A stretch of 64,000 nt of DNA from Azospirillum sp. 412522 (GCF_019805165.1 NZ_RWIJ01000002.1:186001-250000); one strand, 5' to 3'. Counted from the first letter of the stretch, positions 55,145-64,000 are shown. The notes: generated by a model not told the origin, from the sequence alone. Numbers and translations: made by a program.

Positions 55145-56302
55145 ATGCCTGACCAGATGCTCGTGGAGCCCATTCCGACCATGCCCGCCGTCCCTCCTTT
55201 TGCCGGGGAGGCTCTTCCCGTCCATGGCCGCCATGACCGCGCCATGGAGGCGCTGCGAGCCACCCTGGACGCACTCGGCATCGAATCGGCCGAGGCGATG
55301 ACCTGGAAGAACTATGAAACGATCATGCGGGTGATCGAACCGCTGGTCGGCGCCGGCCACCGGCTGCGCCATTTCGACTACACCCACAGCGCTGCCCTGC
55401 AGCCCGGCACGGTGGAGCGGCTGCGCAACGACTACACCATCCGCCTTGCCTACACGGAATGGGGCAGCCCGCAGAAGCCGACGATCCTGTGCCTGGGCGG
55501 CATCGCCAACTCGGCCCGTCGCTTCGACTATCTCGCCCGCGTCCTGTCGCGACACTATCATGTGCTGTGCTTGGACTGGGCCGGTCGCGGCCGCAGCGGC
55601 TGGCTGGCCGACCAGGGGGATTACAGCTTCGAGGGCAACGTTGCCCAGGTGCTGGCTCTGATCCGGCACAAGCGGCTGGGTCCGGTCACGCTGCTGGGCT
55701 CCTCGCTCGGCGGCAGCGTGGCGATGCGGGTGGCGGCGGAGGCGCCGGAGCTGGTCGACCGCCTGATCCTGAACGACATCGGCCCCTTCATTCCGACCGA
55801 ACGCCGCCGCCGCCGGGCCGAATCCGTCGCCCGACACTATGTCTTCCGCCATCCGGCCCAGTTGTTCCACCGCACCGGGGCGGCCCAGAAGAACGACGGG
55901 CCGGTGGACGACACCGTTCTCCTGCACAACAGCTTCCACCAGACCCGCTGGTCGGAAGAAAATGGCGGGCGGGTCTATCGCCACGACATCCGCGCGCTGC
56001 AATGCTACCGCGACGGCGCCGCCCAGGACCATGACCAGTGGGACGACTGGCAGCGCATCGACTGTCCGGTGCTGCTGGTGCACGGCATGATGAGCGATGC
56101 GCTGCAGGAGACGACCATCGCCCGGATGATGGGCAAGGCGGGAACGACCGTCCTGCATGTGCCGGAGGTTGGCCATACGCCGACGCTGAGCGACCCGCTG
56201 CACATCGACGCCCTGGCCCGCTGGATGGCGGCCCCCCATGCGCTGCCGGTGGAAAGCACCATCGGCTGGAGCGCGGGCGCCGCCCGCATCCTGTTCCGCT
56301 GA
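55145..56302 (+). CDS. Alpha/beta hydrolase
   Basis: 385 aa. After a variable N-terminal segment (about 100 residues) comes an alpha/beta-hydrolase fold: ILCLGGIANSARRFDYLA (oxyanion region), VLCLDWAGRGRSG, the nucleophile elbow LLGSSLGGSVA with Ser187, VLLVHGMMSDA near the acid residue, and the catalytic His in VPEVGHTPTL. It is probably an esterase, lactonase or similar; substrate unknown. GGAGG precedes the ATG. It lies between the MFS transporter and phosphatase genes, 11 bases from the latter. Confidence 0.88.
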   Translation: MPDQMLVEPIPTMPAVPPFAGEALPVHGRHDRAMEALRATLDALGIESAEAMTWKNYETIMRVIEPLVGAGHRLRHFDYTHSAALQPGTVERLRNDYTIRLAYTEWGSPQKPTILCLGGIANSARRFDYLARVLSRHYHVLCLDWAGRGRSGWLADQGDYSFEGNVAQVLALIRHKRLGPVTLLGSSLGGSVAMRVAAEAPELVDRLILNDIGPFIPTERRRRRAESVARHYVFRHPAQLFHRTGAAQKNDGPVDDTVLLHNSFHQTRWSEENGGRVYRHDIRALQCYRDGAAQDHDQWDDWQRIDCPVLLVHGMMSDALQETTIARMMGKAGTTVLHVPEVGHTPTLSDPLHIDALARWMAAPHALPVESTIGWSAGAARILFR

Positions 56303-56313
56303 GAGGGCCGACG

Positions 56314-56955
56314 ATGACCGATGGCTTCCACTTCGTGCGCCATGGCGAAACCGAGGACAACCGGCGCGGCGTGCGCTGCGGCGGCGACCGCGACGTCCCG
56401 CTGACCGCCCAGGGTGTCGAACAGGCCCGGCAGGCGGCGGCGCGGTTCCAGCGCTCCGGCCGGACCTGTGATCTGGTGATCGCGGGTCCGCTGGAGCGCA
56501 CGACCGTGACCGGCGCCCTGTTCGCCGAGGCGCTGGGCGTTCCGCTTCTCCGGCGCGACTGGCTGCGCGAACGGACCCTGGGGGAATGGAACGGCCTGCC
56601 GATCGCGGTGACCCGTCCCTGGTTCGCCGCCGGGGAGACGCCGCCGGGCGGGGAGGGCGAGGGCGCCTTTGCCGCCCGCGTCCTGGACGGTGTCGATGAG
56701 CTCGTCAACGGGTCCGCCGGCCTGCTGGCGCGCCGGCCGCTGCTGGTCGGCAGCAAGGGGATCGCCCGCATCCTGCTGCACCGGCTTGCCGGGCGGCCGG
56801 GTGTGGAGTTGGGGAACTGCGAGGTCGTGGCCTTCACCCGCCTGTCCGCCCCGCCGGGCGGCCCGGGATGGTGGCGTTGCGACGCGCTGGAAAGCCCCCT
56901 GGAAAGCCGGCCGGAGAGCCCGAAGGCGATGACCGGGACCTGCTGCCCGGCCTGA
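56314..56955 (+). CDS. Histidine phosphatase family protein (phosphoglycerate mutase-like)
   Basis: 213 aa. The RHGE motif is at the start (FVRHGETED, catalytic His10), with the second-half Arg and Glu in [10 protein letters not shown] and [10 protein letters not shown]. The usual second catalytic His of family members (in a VSHG context) reads VGSKGIAR here, so that His appears replaced and activity may be altered. It is third in the MFS-hydrolase operon. Phosphatase activity toward a small metabolite is the family norm. Confidence 0.85.
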   Translation: MTDGFHFVRHGETEDNRRGVRCGGDRDVPLTAQGVEQARQAAARFQRSGRTCDLVIAGPLERTTVTGALFAEALGVPLLRRDWLRERTLGEWNGLPIAVTRPWFAAGETPPGGEGEGAFAARVLDGVDELVNGSAGLLARRPLLVGSKGIARILLHRLAGRPGVELGNCEVVAFTRLSAPPGGPGWWRCDALESPLESRPESPKAMTGTCCPA

Positions 56956-57040
56956 CCGGAAAACCGGTCGGATGACCAATCCAAGAATGATGCGTGGATG
57001 CCGCGCGATGCCGCGTGGATCAGGAGTGAGGAGAGGGGCG

Positions 57041-58717
57041 ATGAAGCTCAAGATTGGTACGCGGCTCATGCTGCTGGTGTTCGGCGTGGCGCTGCTCAGC
57101 ACGCTTGCCGGCGCCACCGTCCACCTGACGGGAACGCGCACGAACCTGATCGAGCAGCGCAAGGCCAAGGTCAAGGAGATGGTCGACGCCGCCGCGTCCG
57201 TCATCGCGCTGTATGCCGAGCAGGAGAAGTCGGGGAAGCTGCCGCGCGCGGAAGCGCAGGAGCGTGCCCGCGACGCCGTGCGCGCCATGCGCTACGGCAA
57301 CGGCGAGTATTTCTTCGTCTACGACTATGCCGGCGTCAGCCTCGTCCATGGCCTGCGTCCGCAGGTCGAGGGCAAGAATCTGCTGAATCTGAAGGACCCC
57401 GACGGCGTCCCCTTCAATGTCCAGATGACCGAGGCGGCCAAGGCCGGCGGCGGCTTCGTCGCCTTCCGCCACAAGCGCAGCGACGATGCCGAGCCGACCC
57501 CGAAGATCGCCTATGCCACCGGCTATCAGCCCTGGCAGTGGATGATCGGCACCGGCGTCTACACCGACGATGTCGATGCGGATTTCCGGGCCCGCGTCTG
57601 GCGCGAGCTTGAGGTCTCGCTGCTGTTGCTGGCGATCAGCGTCGGCATCGGCATCTGGGTGTCCCGTGGGATGTCGCGTCCGCTACTGGCGATCCGCGAC
57701 GTGCTGGGCCGCATCGGCGGCGGCGACCTGACCGTCGCCGTTCCCCATGCCGAGCGTCCCGACGAGATCGGCGACATGGCCCGCGCCGTCGCCGGCCTCG
57801 CCACCACCCTGCAGGATGCCCGCGACGAGTCCCAGCGCGCCGAGCTGGAGCGTGCCGCCCGTGACCTTCAGCGTGAGCGCCTGTCGGTCCGCGCCGCCGA
57901 GTTCGCCCGTGCGATGGACGAGGTCGTGGCGACTCTCAGCACCACCACCGTGGCCCTGAACGAGCGGACCGCGGCCCTGACCAGCGACGCCGCCAGCACC
58001 ACCGACGAGGCGCATGCCGCCGCCGGGGCGGCGCAGGGAGCCTCCGACAGCGTCGAATCCGCCGCCCAGGCCAGCGAGGAGCTGCGCGGTTCCATCGCCG
58101 CGATCAGCCGTCAGGTGGAAAGCGCCGCCCAGACCGCGTCGCGCGCGGTGACGGAGACCGCCAACACCACCGGCATCGTCACCGGCCTCGCCTCCGCCGC
58201 CGAACAGATCGGCGCGGTGGTCGAGCTGATCAACTCGATCGCCGGCCAGACCAACCTGCTGGCGCTCAACGCCACCATCGAGGCGGCCCGTGCCGGCGAG
58301 GCCGGCAAGGGCTTCGCCGTCGTGGCGAGCGAGGTGAAGAGCCTCGCCACCCAGACCGCCAAGGCCACCGAGGACATCCAGTCGCAGGTCGGAGCGATCC
58401 GCGCGGCGACGGCGAACGCCATCGGCGCCATCGAGAGCATCGCCAGCCTGATCACCAACCTCAGCGCGCTGAACGGCGAAGTGGCGTCGGCCGTGCAGCA
58501 GCAGGAGGCGGCGACCCACCAGATCTTCGCCAACGCCCGTACCGCCGCCGACAATTCCCGCCGCGTCACCAGCAGCGTCGGATCGCTGTCGTCGACCATG
58601 ACCACCACCAGCGAACGGATGCGCCTGGTCTCCACCAGTGTGGAGAACGTCTCGCAGCAGTCCGATCGCCTGAAGGACGAAGTCCAGCGCTTCGTCTCGG
58701 AGGTCAATGCCGCCTGA
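57041..58717 (+). CDS. Methyl-accepting chemotaxis protein with single Cache sensor
   Basis: 558 aa chemoreceptor. Membrane helices at about residues 10-30 and 190-212 bracket a periplasmic sCache-type sensor ([33 protein letters not shown] and [19 protein letters not shown]), the type that binds small carboxylates. A HAMP domain follows (about 213-265), then the MCP signalling hairpin with the conserved tip around [24 protein letters not shown]. No C-terminal CheR-tethering pentapeptide. GAGGAGAGG precedes the ATG. A strong stem-loop follows. Confidence 0.93.
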   Translation: MKLKIGTRLMLLVFGVALLSTLAGATVHLTGTRTNLIEQRKAKVKEMVDAAASVIALYAEQEKSGKLPRAEAQERARDAVRAMRYGNGEYFFVYDYAGVSLVHGLRPQVEGKNLLNLKDPDGVPFNVQMTEAAKAGGGFVAFRHKRSDDAEPTPKIAYATGYQPWQWMIGTGVYTDDVDADFRARVWRELEVSLLLLAISVGIGIWVSRGMSRPLLAIRDVLGRIGGGDLTVAVPHAERPDEIGDMARAVAGLATTLQDARDESQRAELERAARDLQRERLSVRAAEFARAMDEVVATLSTTTVALNERTAALTSDAASTTDEAHAAAGAAQGASDSVESAAQASEELRGSIAAISRQVESAAQTASRAVTETANTTGIVTGLASAAEQIGAVVELINSIAGQTNLLALNATIEAARAGEAGKGFAVVASEVKSLATQTAKATEDIQSQVGAIRAATANAIGAIESIASLITNLSALNGEVASAVQQQEAATHQIFANARTAADNSRRVTSSVGSLSSTMTTTSERMRLVSTSVENVSQQSDRLKDEVQRFVSEVNAA

Positions 58718-58746
58718 TCGGGGCAACGGGTCAGCCTGACGCCGGC

Positions 58747-58796
58747 GAAACGGGGCGGATCACTGCGGTTCAGGCCGTCGTGATCCGCCCCGTTTC
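58747..58796 (+). terminator. Terminator-like perfect 17-bp stem-loop after the chemoreceptor gene
   Basis: A perfect 17-bp inverted repeat (58747-58763 with 58780-58796) with a 16-base loop, followed by GTTTCC. It lies 29 bases after the chemoreceptor stop codon and ahead of an independent gene. Confidence 0.75.
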
Positions 58797-58874
58797 GTTT
58801 CCAGCGTCGATTTGGCACTTGCCCCGCCCGGGGAGCCGCAACCAACTAGGGGGCATGGAACGGGAAGGCAGATC

Positions 58875-59999
58875 ATGACAGAGAATCAAATGGATCCCTT
58901 TGCGGCGGCGGCATCCTTCAATGCCGGCGTCCATGGGACGGGCATCCGTGCCGTGCGAGCGGACCGGCTGGCGGAGGGGGTGCGCCGCCTGCTGCGGGCG
59001 GCCGGCAGCGAGGCGGGGGAGGCAGATGTCGTCGCCGAGCATCTGGTGGAGGCGAACCTGCGCGGGCATGACAGCCACGGGGTCGGCATGCTGGCGATGT
59101 ATATGCCGGCGATTGCCGCCGGGCTGCTGCGGCCGAATCAGCATGCCACCGTCATCGGGCAATCGGGCCCCTTCCTGGCGGTGGGCGGCGGCAGCGGCTA
59201 CGGGCAGGTGATCGCCCGCGAGGCGATGGACCTCGCCATCGGGCAGGCGCGGCGGGAGGGGCTGGCGGTGCTGTCCTTGCGCGACAGCCACCATATCGGC
59301 CGTGTCGGATCCTATGGCGAGCAGTGCGGCGATGCGGGGCTGGTCGCACTGGCCTTCGTCAATGTGGTGACCCGCCCGGCGGTAGCGCCGCATGACGGCG
59401 TCCGGCCGCGGCTGGGCACCAACCCGATTTGCATCGCCATTCCGGCCACGCGGTCGACTCCGTCCCTGGTCCTGGACTTCGCCACCAGCGCCGTCGCCGT
59501 CGGCAAATGCCGCGTCGCCATGGGCAAGGGGCAGGAGATGGCGCCGGGACTGCTGCTCGACCAGCAGGGCGACCCCACGCGCGATCCCGGCGTGATGTTC
59601 CAGGATCCGTCCGGTGCCCTGCTGCCGCTGGGTGGGCACAAGGGGTTCGGGCTGGCGCTGATGTGCGACGTGCTGGCCGGAGCGCTGGCCTCGGCGATGC
59701 CGGGCACGCCGTCGCACCAGAATTCCGGCCGGGTGATGAACAACATGTTCGCCATCGTCTTCGACCCGGCGCGTGGCGGCAACCTCCAATGGGCGGCCGA
59801 TCTCGACGATCTGGTGGCCTATGTCCGCGACACCCCGACGGCGCCGGGGATCGATGCCGTCCAGATGCCCGGCGAGCCGGAAAGCCGCACCCGGCGGCAG
59901 CGTCTGGCCGACGGCATTCCGCTGGACGGCGCGACGCTGGCGATGCTGGACAGTCTGGGGAAGGAGCGCGGCCTGGACCTTGCCGAACTGCTGGTCTGA
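58875..59999 (+). CDS. Ldh2/malate-type NAD(P)-dependent 2-hydroxyacid dehydrogenase
   Basis: 374 aa of the Ldh2/ureidoglycolate/malate dehydrogenase family, which does not share the Rossmann fold. Characteristic segments are EANLRGHDSHGVGML, REGLAVLSLRDSHHIGRVGSYGEQ (catalytic His), GTNPICIAIPA, LDFATSAVAVGKCR, PLGGHKGFGLALMCDVLAG and SGRVMNNMFAIVFDP. The ATG follows GAAGG. The substrate may be malate, sulfolactate, 2,3-diketogulonate or ureidoglycolate; it stands alone, so context does not help. Confidence 0.9.
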   Translation: MTENQMDPFAAAASFNAGVHGTGIRAVRADRLAEGVRRLLRAAGSEAGEADVVAEHLVEANLRGHDSHGVGMLAMYMPAIAAGLLRPNQHATVIGQSGPFLAVGGGSGYGQVIAREAMDLAIGQARREGLAVLSLRDSHHIGRVGSYGEQCGDAGLVALAFVNVVTRPAVAPHDGVRPRLGTNPICIAIPATRSTPSLVLDFATSAVAVGKCRVAMGKGQEMAPGLLLDQQGDPTRDPGVMFQDPSGALLPLGGHKGFGLALMCDVLAGALASAMPGTPSHQNSGRVMNNMFAIVFDPARGGNLQWAADLDDLVAYVRDTPTAPGIDAVQMPGEPESRTRRQRLADGIPLDGATLAMLDSLGKERGLDLAELLV

Positions 60000-60009
60000 A
60001 GGTTCACTG

Positions 60010-60441
60010 TCAACCCAGCAGCGCCAGCGTCGCCTCGTCCATCCGGCCGTCACAATAGCGGTCCAGTGCCGTGTGGTAGCGACTTTCCCCCTTCGCCGCC
60101 GCTCGGGCGAACAGGGTCATGGAGGAGCGGAACTTCAGGTCGTCCGGCGAGCCGAAGATCTCGTGAAGCGTTCGCTCCCGGACGGCCAGTACGCTGTCCG
60201 TCGCCTGCTCCAGCCGGAAACCCAATACAGGGTGCGCCAGATAGGCCCGCGCCTCGTCGAGGGAGGCGATTCCATAGAACTGCGCGGTGGGGGAGCGGCC
60301 GAGGTCGCGCAGCTGCGGGAAGACGAACCACATCCAATGGCTGCGCTTCCGGCCGTCCCGCAATTCCTTGAGAACGGCCGCGAAGACCGGCTCCTGTGCG
60401 TTGACGAAGCGCTGGAGGTCGAAAGGGTCGCTGTCCGGCAT
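60010..60441 (-). CDS. DUF1810 family protein
   Basis: 143 aa. DUF1810 signature segments: DPFDLQRFVNAQEPVF at the start, SHWMWFVFPQLRDLGRSP in the middle, and GSPDDLKFRSSMTLFA near the end. Family function is unknown; the protein is small, soluble and helical. GAGGAG precedes the ATG at 60441. It converges on the Ldh2 gene. Confidence 0.88.
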   Translation of the reverse strand: MPDSDPFDLQRFVNAQEPVFAAVLKELRDGRKRSHWMWFVFPQLRDLGRSPTAQFYGIASLDEARAYLAHPVLGFRLEQATDSVLAVRERTLHEIFGSPDDLKFRSSMTLFARAAAKGESRYHTALDRYCDGRMDEATLALLG

Positions 60442-60508
60442 GGCACCGCTCCTCATCCGGGGTTCGTCTTGACAGATCGGCTATGCGGCGGCGAATGGCA
60501 ATGCCTTC

Positions 60509-60531
60509 GCCGGCGGGCATAACCCGCCGGC
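60509..60531. terminator. Stem-loop between the quinone-oxidoreductase and DUF1810 genes
   Basis: A perfect 9-bp GC stem (60509-60517 GCCGGCGGG with 60523-60531) with a 5-base loop after the stop of the oxidoreductase gene on the minus strand. No T-run follows, so its strength is uncertain. Confidence 0.5.
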
Positions 60532-60547
60532 CCAAGAGAGTGACCGG

Positions 60548-61561
60548 TCAGCCGCCGTTCCCGAGCGCGATGGCGATCTTGCCGAAATGGCTGCCGCGCG
60601 ACAGCGTCGCATAGGCGCCGGCAGCATCCTCGAAGTCATGGACGCGGTCGACCACCGGGCGGAGCCGGCCGGCATCGATGGCGCGGACCGCCTCCCGCAG
60701 GTCCGCCACCGACCCGGTGTTGCTGCCGACCACCTTCAGCATCTTCATGATGATCGGGAACAGCGAGGCCTGAAGGTCGGCGCCGCTGAGGAAACCGACG
60801 ACGAAGACCGTACCTTCTTCGGCCGCGGCGTTGAGCGAGCGGGCGAAGGTCTGGGCGCCGCCGGTCTCCACCACCAGTTCGACGCCGGCCCCGCCGGTCA
60901 ATTCCAGCACCCGTGCATCCCACTCCGGAGTGGTCGTGTAGTTGATCGTCTCGTCGGCGCCAAGCGCCCTGGCCCGCTCCAGCTTCGCGTCCGAGGACGA
61001 GGTGATGATGACGCGGGCGCCCGACGCCTTGGCGAATTGCAGGGCGAACAGGCTGACGCCGCCGGTGCCGAGCAGCAGAACGGTGCTGCCCGGCCGTACA
61101 TTCCCCGTCCGCACCGCCCGCCAGGCGGTGGTCGCGGCGATCGGCAGGGTGGCGGCCTCGGCGAAGGACAGATGACGCGGCACCGGCACCAGGCTGGCGG
61201 CGGGAACCACCGCGTAGTCGGAAAGCGAGCCGGGCATGGTGATGCCGCGCATCCGCCGGCCGGCGATCGGCGGCAGGGCGCCGGCGGACCAATCCGGCAG
61301 GAAATGCGGGATGACGCGATCCCCCTCGGCCAGTCCGGTCACGCCGGGACCGGTCTCCACCACTTCGCCTGCACCGTCGGTGACCGGGATCAGCGGCAGC
61401 GACGGCGCCGGGAAGGCGCCGGTCGCCACCGCCAGATCGACATAATTCAGGCTGGCGGCGCGCAGGCGGACCAGCACCTCGCCCGCTCCAGGCTTAGGCT
61501 GCGGCAGTTCGACCACGCGCAGCGCGTCGAGGCGGGCGGCTTCAAGATGGTAGGCGCGCAT
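60548..61561 (-). CDS. Zinc-independent medium-chain alcohol dehydrogenase / quinone oxidoreductase
   Basis: 337 aa MDR protein. GroES-like domain at about residues 25-125 (GAGEVLVRLRAASLNYVDLAV), Rossmann domain with LLLGTGGVSLFALQFAKASGARVI, and C-terminal SRGSHFGKIAIAL. The zinc-ligand Cys of alcohol dehydrogenases is replaced by Asn-Tyr (SLNYVD), as in quinone oxidoreductases, so NADPH-dependent reduction of quinones or enones is likely. It is divergent from a LysR gene, its probable regulator, over 96 bases. Confidence 0.9.
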   Translation of the reverse strand: MRAYHLEAARLDALRVVELPQPKPGAGEVLVRLRAASLNYVDLAVATGAFPAPSLPLIPVTDGAGEVVETGPGVTGLAEGDRVIPHFLPDWSAGALPPIAGRRMRGITMPGSLSDYAVVPAASLVPVPRHLSFAEAATLPIAATTAWRAVRTGNVRPGSTVLLLGTGGVSLFALQFAKASGARVIITSSSDAKLERARALGADETINYTTTPEWDARVLELTGGAGVELVVETGGAQTFARSLNAAAEEGTVFVVGFLSGADLQASLFPIIMKMLKVVGSNTGSVADLREAVRAIDAGRLRPVVDRVHDFEDAAGAYATLSRGSHFGKIAIALGNGG

Positions 61562-61635
61562 TGGAAGTTTCCTCGCTTGCTGTGATGCATGACGCGAGGC
61601 TAGCTCTTCGCATCTCAGCCTTTAATCCGGTGCCC

Positions 61636-61661
61636 ATGCATGATATTGCTGCAAATCATGC
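61636..61661. promoter_or_regulatory. Inverted and direct ATGCATGA repeats at the oxidoreductase/LysR divergent promoter
   Basis: ATGCATGA occurs at 61585-61592 and again at 61636-61643, and GCATGA (61638-61643) pairs with TCATGC (61656-61661) as a 6-bp inverted repeat with 12-base spacing. LysR proteins bind interrupted dyads at such divergent promoters. The right arm touches the proposed LysR start codon, which suggests autoregulation. Confidence 0.4.
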
Positions 61662-62617
61662 AGGAATTGAGCGATCAGGGGCTGGAGGAGGTTGCTGCCT
61701 TCCTGGCGGTTCTCGACACCGGCGGTTTCGCACCGGCGGCGCGGGTGCTGGGGCGCGACGCCTCGGTGCTGTCGCGCCGGATGTCGGCGCTGGAGCGTCG
61801 TCTGGGCGTCCGGTTGCTGGAGCGGACGACGCGGCGGGTGACGCCGACGGAAGCCGGGCGCCGCTTCGCCGACCGGGCGCGCGCGGCCCTGACCCTGCTG
61901 GCCGATGCCGAGCGGGAGGCCGCTGATGCCGGCGCCGTTCCGCAGGGCACGCTGCGGCTGTCGCTGCCGGAGGCCTTCGGGCGGCTGTGGGTGGCGCCGC
62001 TGCTGCTCGACTTCCTCACTGCCTTTCCCCGGGTGCGGATCGAAGCCTTCTACAGCGACCGCTTCGTCGATCTGGTGGGTGAGGGGTTCGACCTTGCCAT
62101 CCGCATCGGCCGGTTGCCCGACAGTTCGCTGGTGGCCCGCAGGCTGGCGGTGGACCGGCGGCTGATCTGTGCCGCGCCTTCCTACCTCGCGTCGCGTGGA
62201 ACCCCGAGGGAACCGGTCGATCTGGCCGGCCACGATGCGCTGCAGTTCGCGCTGTTCGTTTCGCCGTCGGAATGGCGTTTCGCCAGGGGACGGGAGCGGA
62301 CGCGGGTGCGGGTGTCCGGGCCGCTGCTGACCGACAATGCCGAAAGCCTCCTCCACGCCGCCGTGGCCGGGAAAGGGTTGATGATGTGCTCGGAGTGGCT
62401 GGCCGGGCGGGAACTGGCCGACGGGCGTCTGGTCCCCGTGCTGCCGGACTGGACGGTTGAAGGCGTAGTCGAGGGTGGGGGCGGGCGCGATGCCGACGGG
62501 GAGACCGCGATCCACCTGATCCGGCCCTCCGGCCGCTTCATTGCCGGCAAGACCAGGGCCTTCGCCGACTGGATCACCGACAGGCTGTCGCCGCCACCCT
62601 GGAGCCGGCTGCCCTGA
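61658..62617 (+). CDS. LysR family transcriptional regulator
   Basis: 319 aa from the ATG at 61658 (an ATG six codons upstream at 61640 is possible; neither has a clear ribosome-binding site). N-terminal helix-turn-helix (LEEVAAFLAVLDTGGFAPAARVLGRDASVLSRRMSALERRLGVRLLERTTRRVTPTEAG region) and effector domain (GTLRLSLPEAFGRLWVAPLL to the end) are complete. It is divergent from the quinone-oxidoreductase gene and probably controls it. Confidence 0.9.
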   Translation: MQELSDQGLEEVAAFLAVLDTGGFAPAARVLGRDASVLSRRMSALERRLGVRLLERTTRRVTPTEAGRRFADRARAALTLLADAEREAADAGAVPQGTLRLSLPEAFGRLWVAPLLLDFLTAFPRVRIEAFYSDRFVDLVGEGFDLAIRIGRLPDSSLVARRLAVDRRLICAAPSYLASRGTPREPVDLAGHDALQFALFVSPSEWRFARGRERTRVRVSGPLLTDNAESLLHAAVAGKGLMMCSEWLAGRELADGRLVPVLPDWTVEGVVEGGGGRDADGETAIHLIRPSGRFIAGKTRAFADWITDRLSPPPWSRLP

Positions 62618-62629
62618 GCGCCGCCCCGC

Positions 62630-63793
62630 TCAGTTCCCGTCGATCTCCACCCGCATGCGGACGAGGTCGCGGTTCCAGGTGATCCTGCATTTGTCCAGGT
62701 TAAGCCGCGTCATGTAGACGTAGGCGGATTTGCCGACATCGTCGAAATTGCGGCCCTGGCTGCCGGGATCGAGCAGGGCGGGGTAATCGAAGGCCGCCGC
62801 GTCGCCGCAGCCATGGCGGAACAGCAGCGGGGCGGCCCACAGAAGCTCCGGTTTCGACCAGCTGACCAGATCCGGCGAGGTGGTGGTCCAGATGCCGGTG
62901 CGGCCGTCGCGGGTCATCGCCAGCGTGGCGATGAACAGGCCGCCGGCGCGGTGTCGGACGACGCTGCGCACCGTGCCTTGCAGGACGTCGGGGGCGACCG
63001 GCGCGCAGACATGGGTTTCCGGCGCGTCCCCAACCTGTCCGTCCCGGACGAAGCGGACGGAGTAGGATTTGCCGTCCCAGCCGCGCCAGGAGTTCGGATC
63101 GGCGAGGTTGTCGGTCCGCATCAGGCAGGCGCCGCGCCGTTGCGCCCCGAACCGTTCGGCCCACAGGAAGGCGTACCAATGGTCGCCGTTGCGGACGATG
63201 TTGCTGGGCGCGAAGTAGCCCGTGCGCTGGCCGACGTCGCCGCCGTAGGGATAGGGCAGCGCCGCGACGGTATGGTTGGGCGGCGCCGCGCTCAGCCGGA
63301 AGGTCGCCCCGCCATCGGTGGAGACCGCTGCGGTGATGCTGTTGCGCCAGCAGCGCATATACTCGCCGGACGGGCAGAGCGCCCGGCGCTTCTGCCCGTG
63401 GAACTCGTTGCTGACCAGGGCAAAGACCGTGCTGCCGTCCAGCGTGTAGAAGGACGAAATCCAGCTGCGGTCGTCGTTCAGCCGAGGATCGTCCTGGCCA
63501 TGGCCCTGGAAGATCACCGCGCAGTTCGGCCGCACGGCATCCAGCGACGGGCCGGTCAGCGCCCGCGCGGTGGAATGCGAGGCGATCAGATGCACGGTGC
63601 CGTTCGCGTCTCGGAAAGCGCGCGCCGGGGTATCCGGCGCGTCGCTCTCGGCGCAGGCGTCGCGTTGCCAGGAGGTGACCGTTTCCGGTTCCCCCGTCGT
63701 CCTGATCGTCAGCGCGTGGGCAGGCGCCGCGACCATGCCCAGCGCAAGCGCAAGCGCGAGTGCCGCGGTCCGGCGGGGCATGGCGGCCGTCAT
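62630..63793 (-). CDS. Secreted protein of unknown function, possible beta-propeller (sialidase/GH43-like)
   Basis: 387 aa. A signal peptide (ALALALALGMVAAPAHA) supports the ATG at 63793, which overlaps the stop of the gene before it by 4 bases (ATGA). The mature chain has features of five-bladed beta-propeller glycosidases and sialidases: SITAAVSTDGGATFRLS (an Asp-box-like SxDGGxTF), APSNIVRNGDHWYAFLW, CLMRTDNLADPNSWRGWDG, GIWTTTSPDLVSWSKPELL. These repeats describe a substrate-facing propeller, but no catalytic residues can be named. Eight or more Cys fit a periplasmic or extracellular place. Function not recognised beyond this. Confidence 0.72.
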   Translation of the reverse strand: MTAAMPRRTAALALALALGMVAAPAHALTIRTTGEPETVTSWQRDACAESDAPDTPARAFRDANGTVHLIASHSTARALTGPSLDAVRPNCAVIFQGHGQDDPRLNDDRSWISSFYTLDGSTVFALVSNEFHGQKRRALCPSGEYMRCWRNSITAAVSTDGGATFRLSAAPPNHTVAALPYPYGGDVGQRTGYFAPSNIVRNGDHWYAFLWAERFGAQRRGACLMRTDNLADPNSWRGWDGKSYSVRFVRDGQVGDAPETHVCAPVAPDVLQGTVRSVVRHRAGGLFIATLAMTRDGRTGIWTTTSPDLVSWSKPELLWAAPLLFRHGCGDAAAFDYPALLDPGSQGRNFDDVGKSAYVYMTRLNLDKCRITWNRDLVRMRVEIDGN

Positions 63794-64000
63794 TTGCCGT
63801 TGGCGATGGACTTCAGGAAGGGCGCCGGCTGCAGCCGGTTGGCGACCAGGAAGTCCAGATAGCGGGCCGCCGACTCCGCGCGGTGGCGGTCGTAGGCGTC
63901 CGGATCGAAATTGATCAGAGACTTCAGACGGTTGCGGGTCAGCGGCATCGTCAGGTCGGCGGCATCGGCATAAGGCACGCCGGTGTTTTCGCACAGTTCG
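63790..64000 (-). CDS. Unidentified protein, 3' end only (truncated by the window edge)
   Basis: The reading frame is open to the right edge; about 70 C-terminal residues are visible, including MPLTRNRLKSLINFDPDAYD and RYLDFLVANRLQPAPFLKSI. It overlaps the start of the secreted propeller-like gene (ATGA), so the two are coupled. The fragment is soluble and mostly helical with no domain I recognise; linkage to an extracellular-type protein would suit a surface-polysaccharide enzyme, but this is a guess. Confidence 0.6.
   Translation of the reverse strand, partial: ELCENTGVPYADAADLTMPLTRNRLKSLINFDPDAYDRHRAESAARYLDFLVANRLQPAPFLKSIANGK

Overview
The window is high-GC DNA from an alphaproteobacterium. 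The best guess is Azospirillum or a close relative. The grounds are the ACC deaminase gene acdS with its divergent Lrp-type regulator (a pairing described in Azospirillum), the very GC-rich codon use, a PQQ alcohol dehydrogenase, a Cache-type chemoreceptor and a multi-PAS hybrid kinase. No rRNA, tRNA, CRISPR array, transposase or prophage gene was seen. Both edges cut through genes.

Layout. (1) 2-4357: dipeptide-type ABC ATPases and two M20 metallopeptidases, a peptide or acyl-amino-acid uptake and hydrolysis operon. (2) 4384-6218: hairpin repeats, then acdS and acdR back to back. (3) 6231-14975, minus strand: one probable operon with an FAD 2-hydroxyacid dehydrogenase, a polyamine-type ABC importer with a fused permease, a DapA-family aldolase, an IclR regulator and an FMN 2-hydroxyacid dehydrogenase. 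Its promoter region holds a clean inverted repeat. (4) 15246-29760: an accessory block of mostly secreted proteins: two DUF4399 proteins, a CsgG-like lipoprotein fused to peptidoglycan-binding and DUF4384-like domains, an OmpA protein, a second DUF4384-like protein, a CHASE2 nucleotide cyclase, and a caspase-SH3-FGE protein. Facing these are a Crp-family regulator and three secreted proteins with Asn/Gln-laddered GIGN repeats. I propose this as an undescribed curli-like (amyloid-type) surface system with cyclic-nucleotide control; that reading is inference.

(5) 29876-38223: small regulator/enzyme pairs (cupin/LysR, SDR/AraC, TetR/SDR), an SLC13-type transporter and a CBS protein. (6) 38231-42341: a GAF-multiPAS hybrid histidine kinase and a stand-alone receiver. 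(7) 42783-47607: small proteins, an HD hydrolase and the divergent mntH/mntR manganese pair. (8) 47632-52779: a NarL/NarX-type two-component system, a calcium-type PQQ alcohol dehydrogenase and a secreted pentapeptide-repeat protein. (9) 52780-56955: an AT-rich stretch leading into an MFS / alpha-beta hydrolase / histidine phosphatase operon. (10) 57041-64000: a chemoreceptor, an Ldh2-type dehydrogenase, a DUF1810 protein, a quinone-oxidoreductase/LysR pair, a secreted protein of unknown function and the 3' end of an unidentified gene.

Starts were chosen by ribosome-binding site, family length and signal peptide, and often differ from the longest open frame. All domain assignments come from reading motifs by eye.
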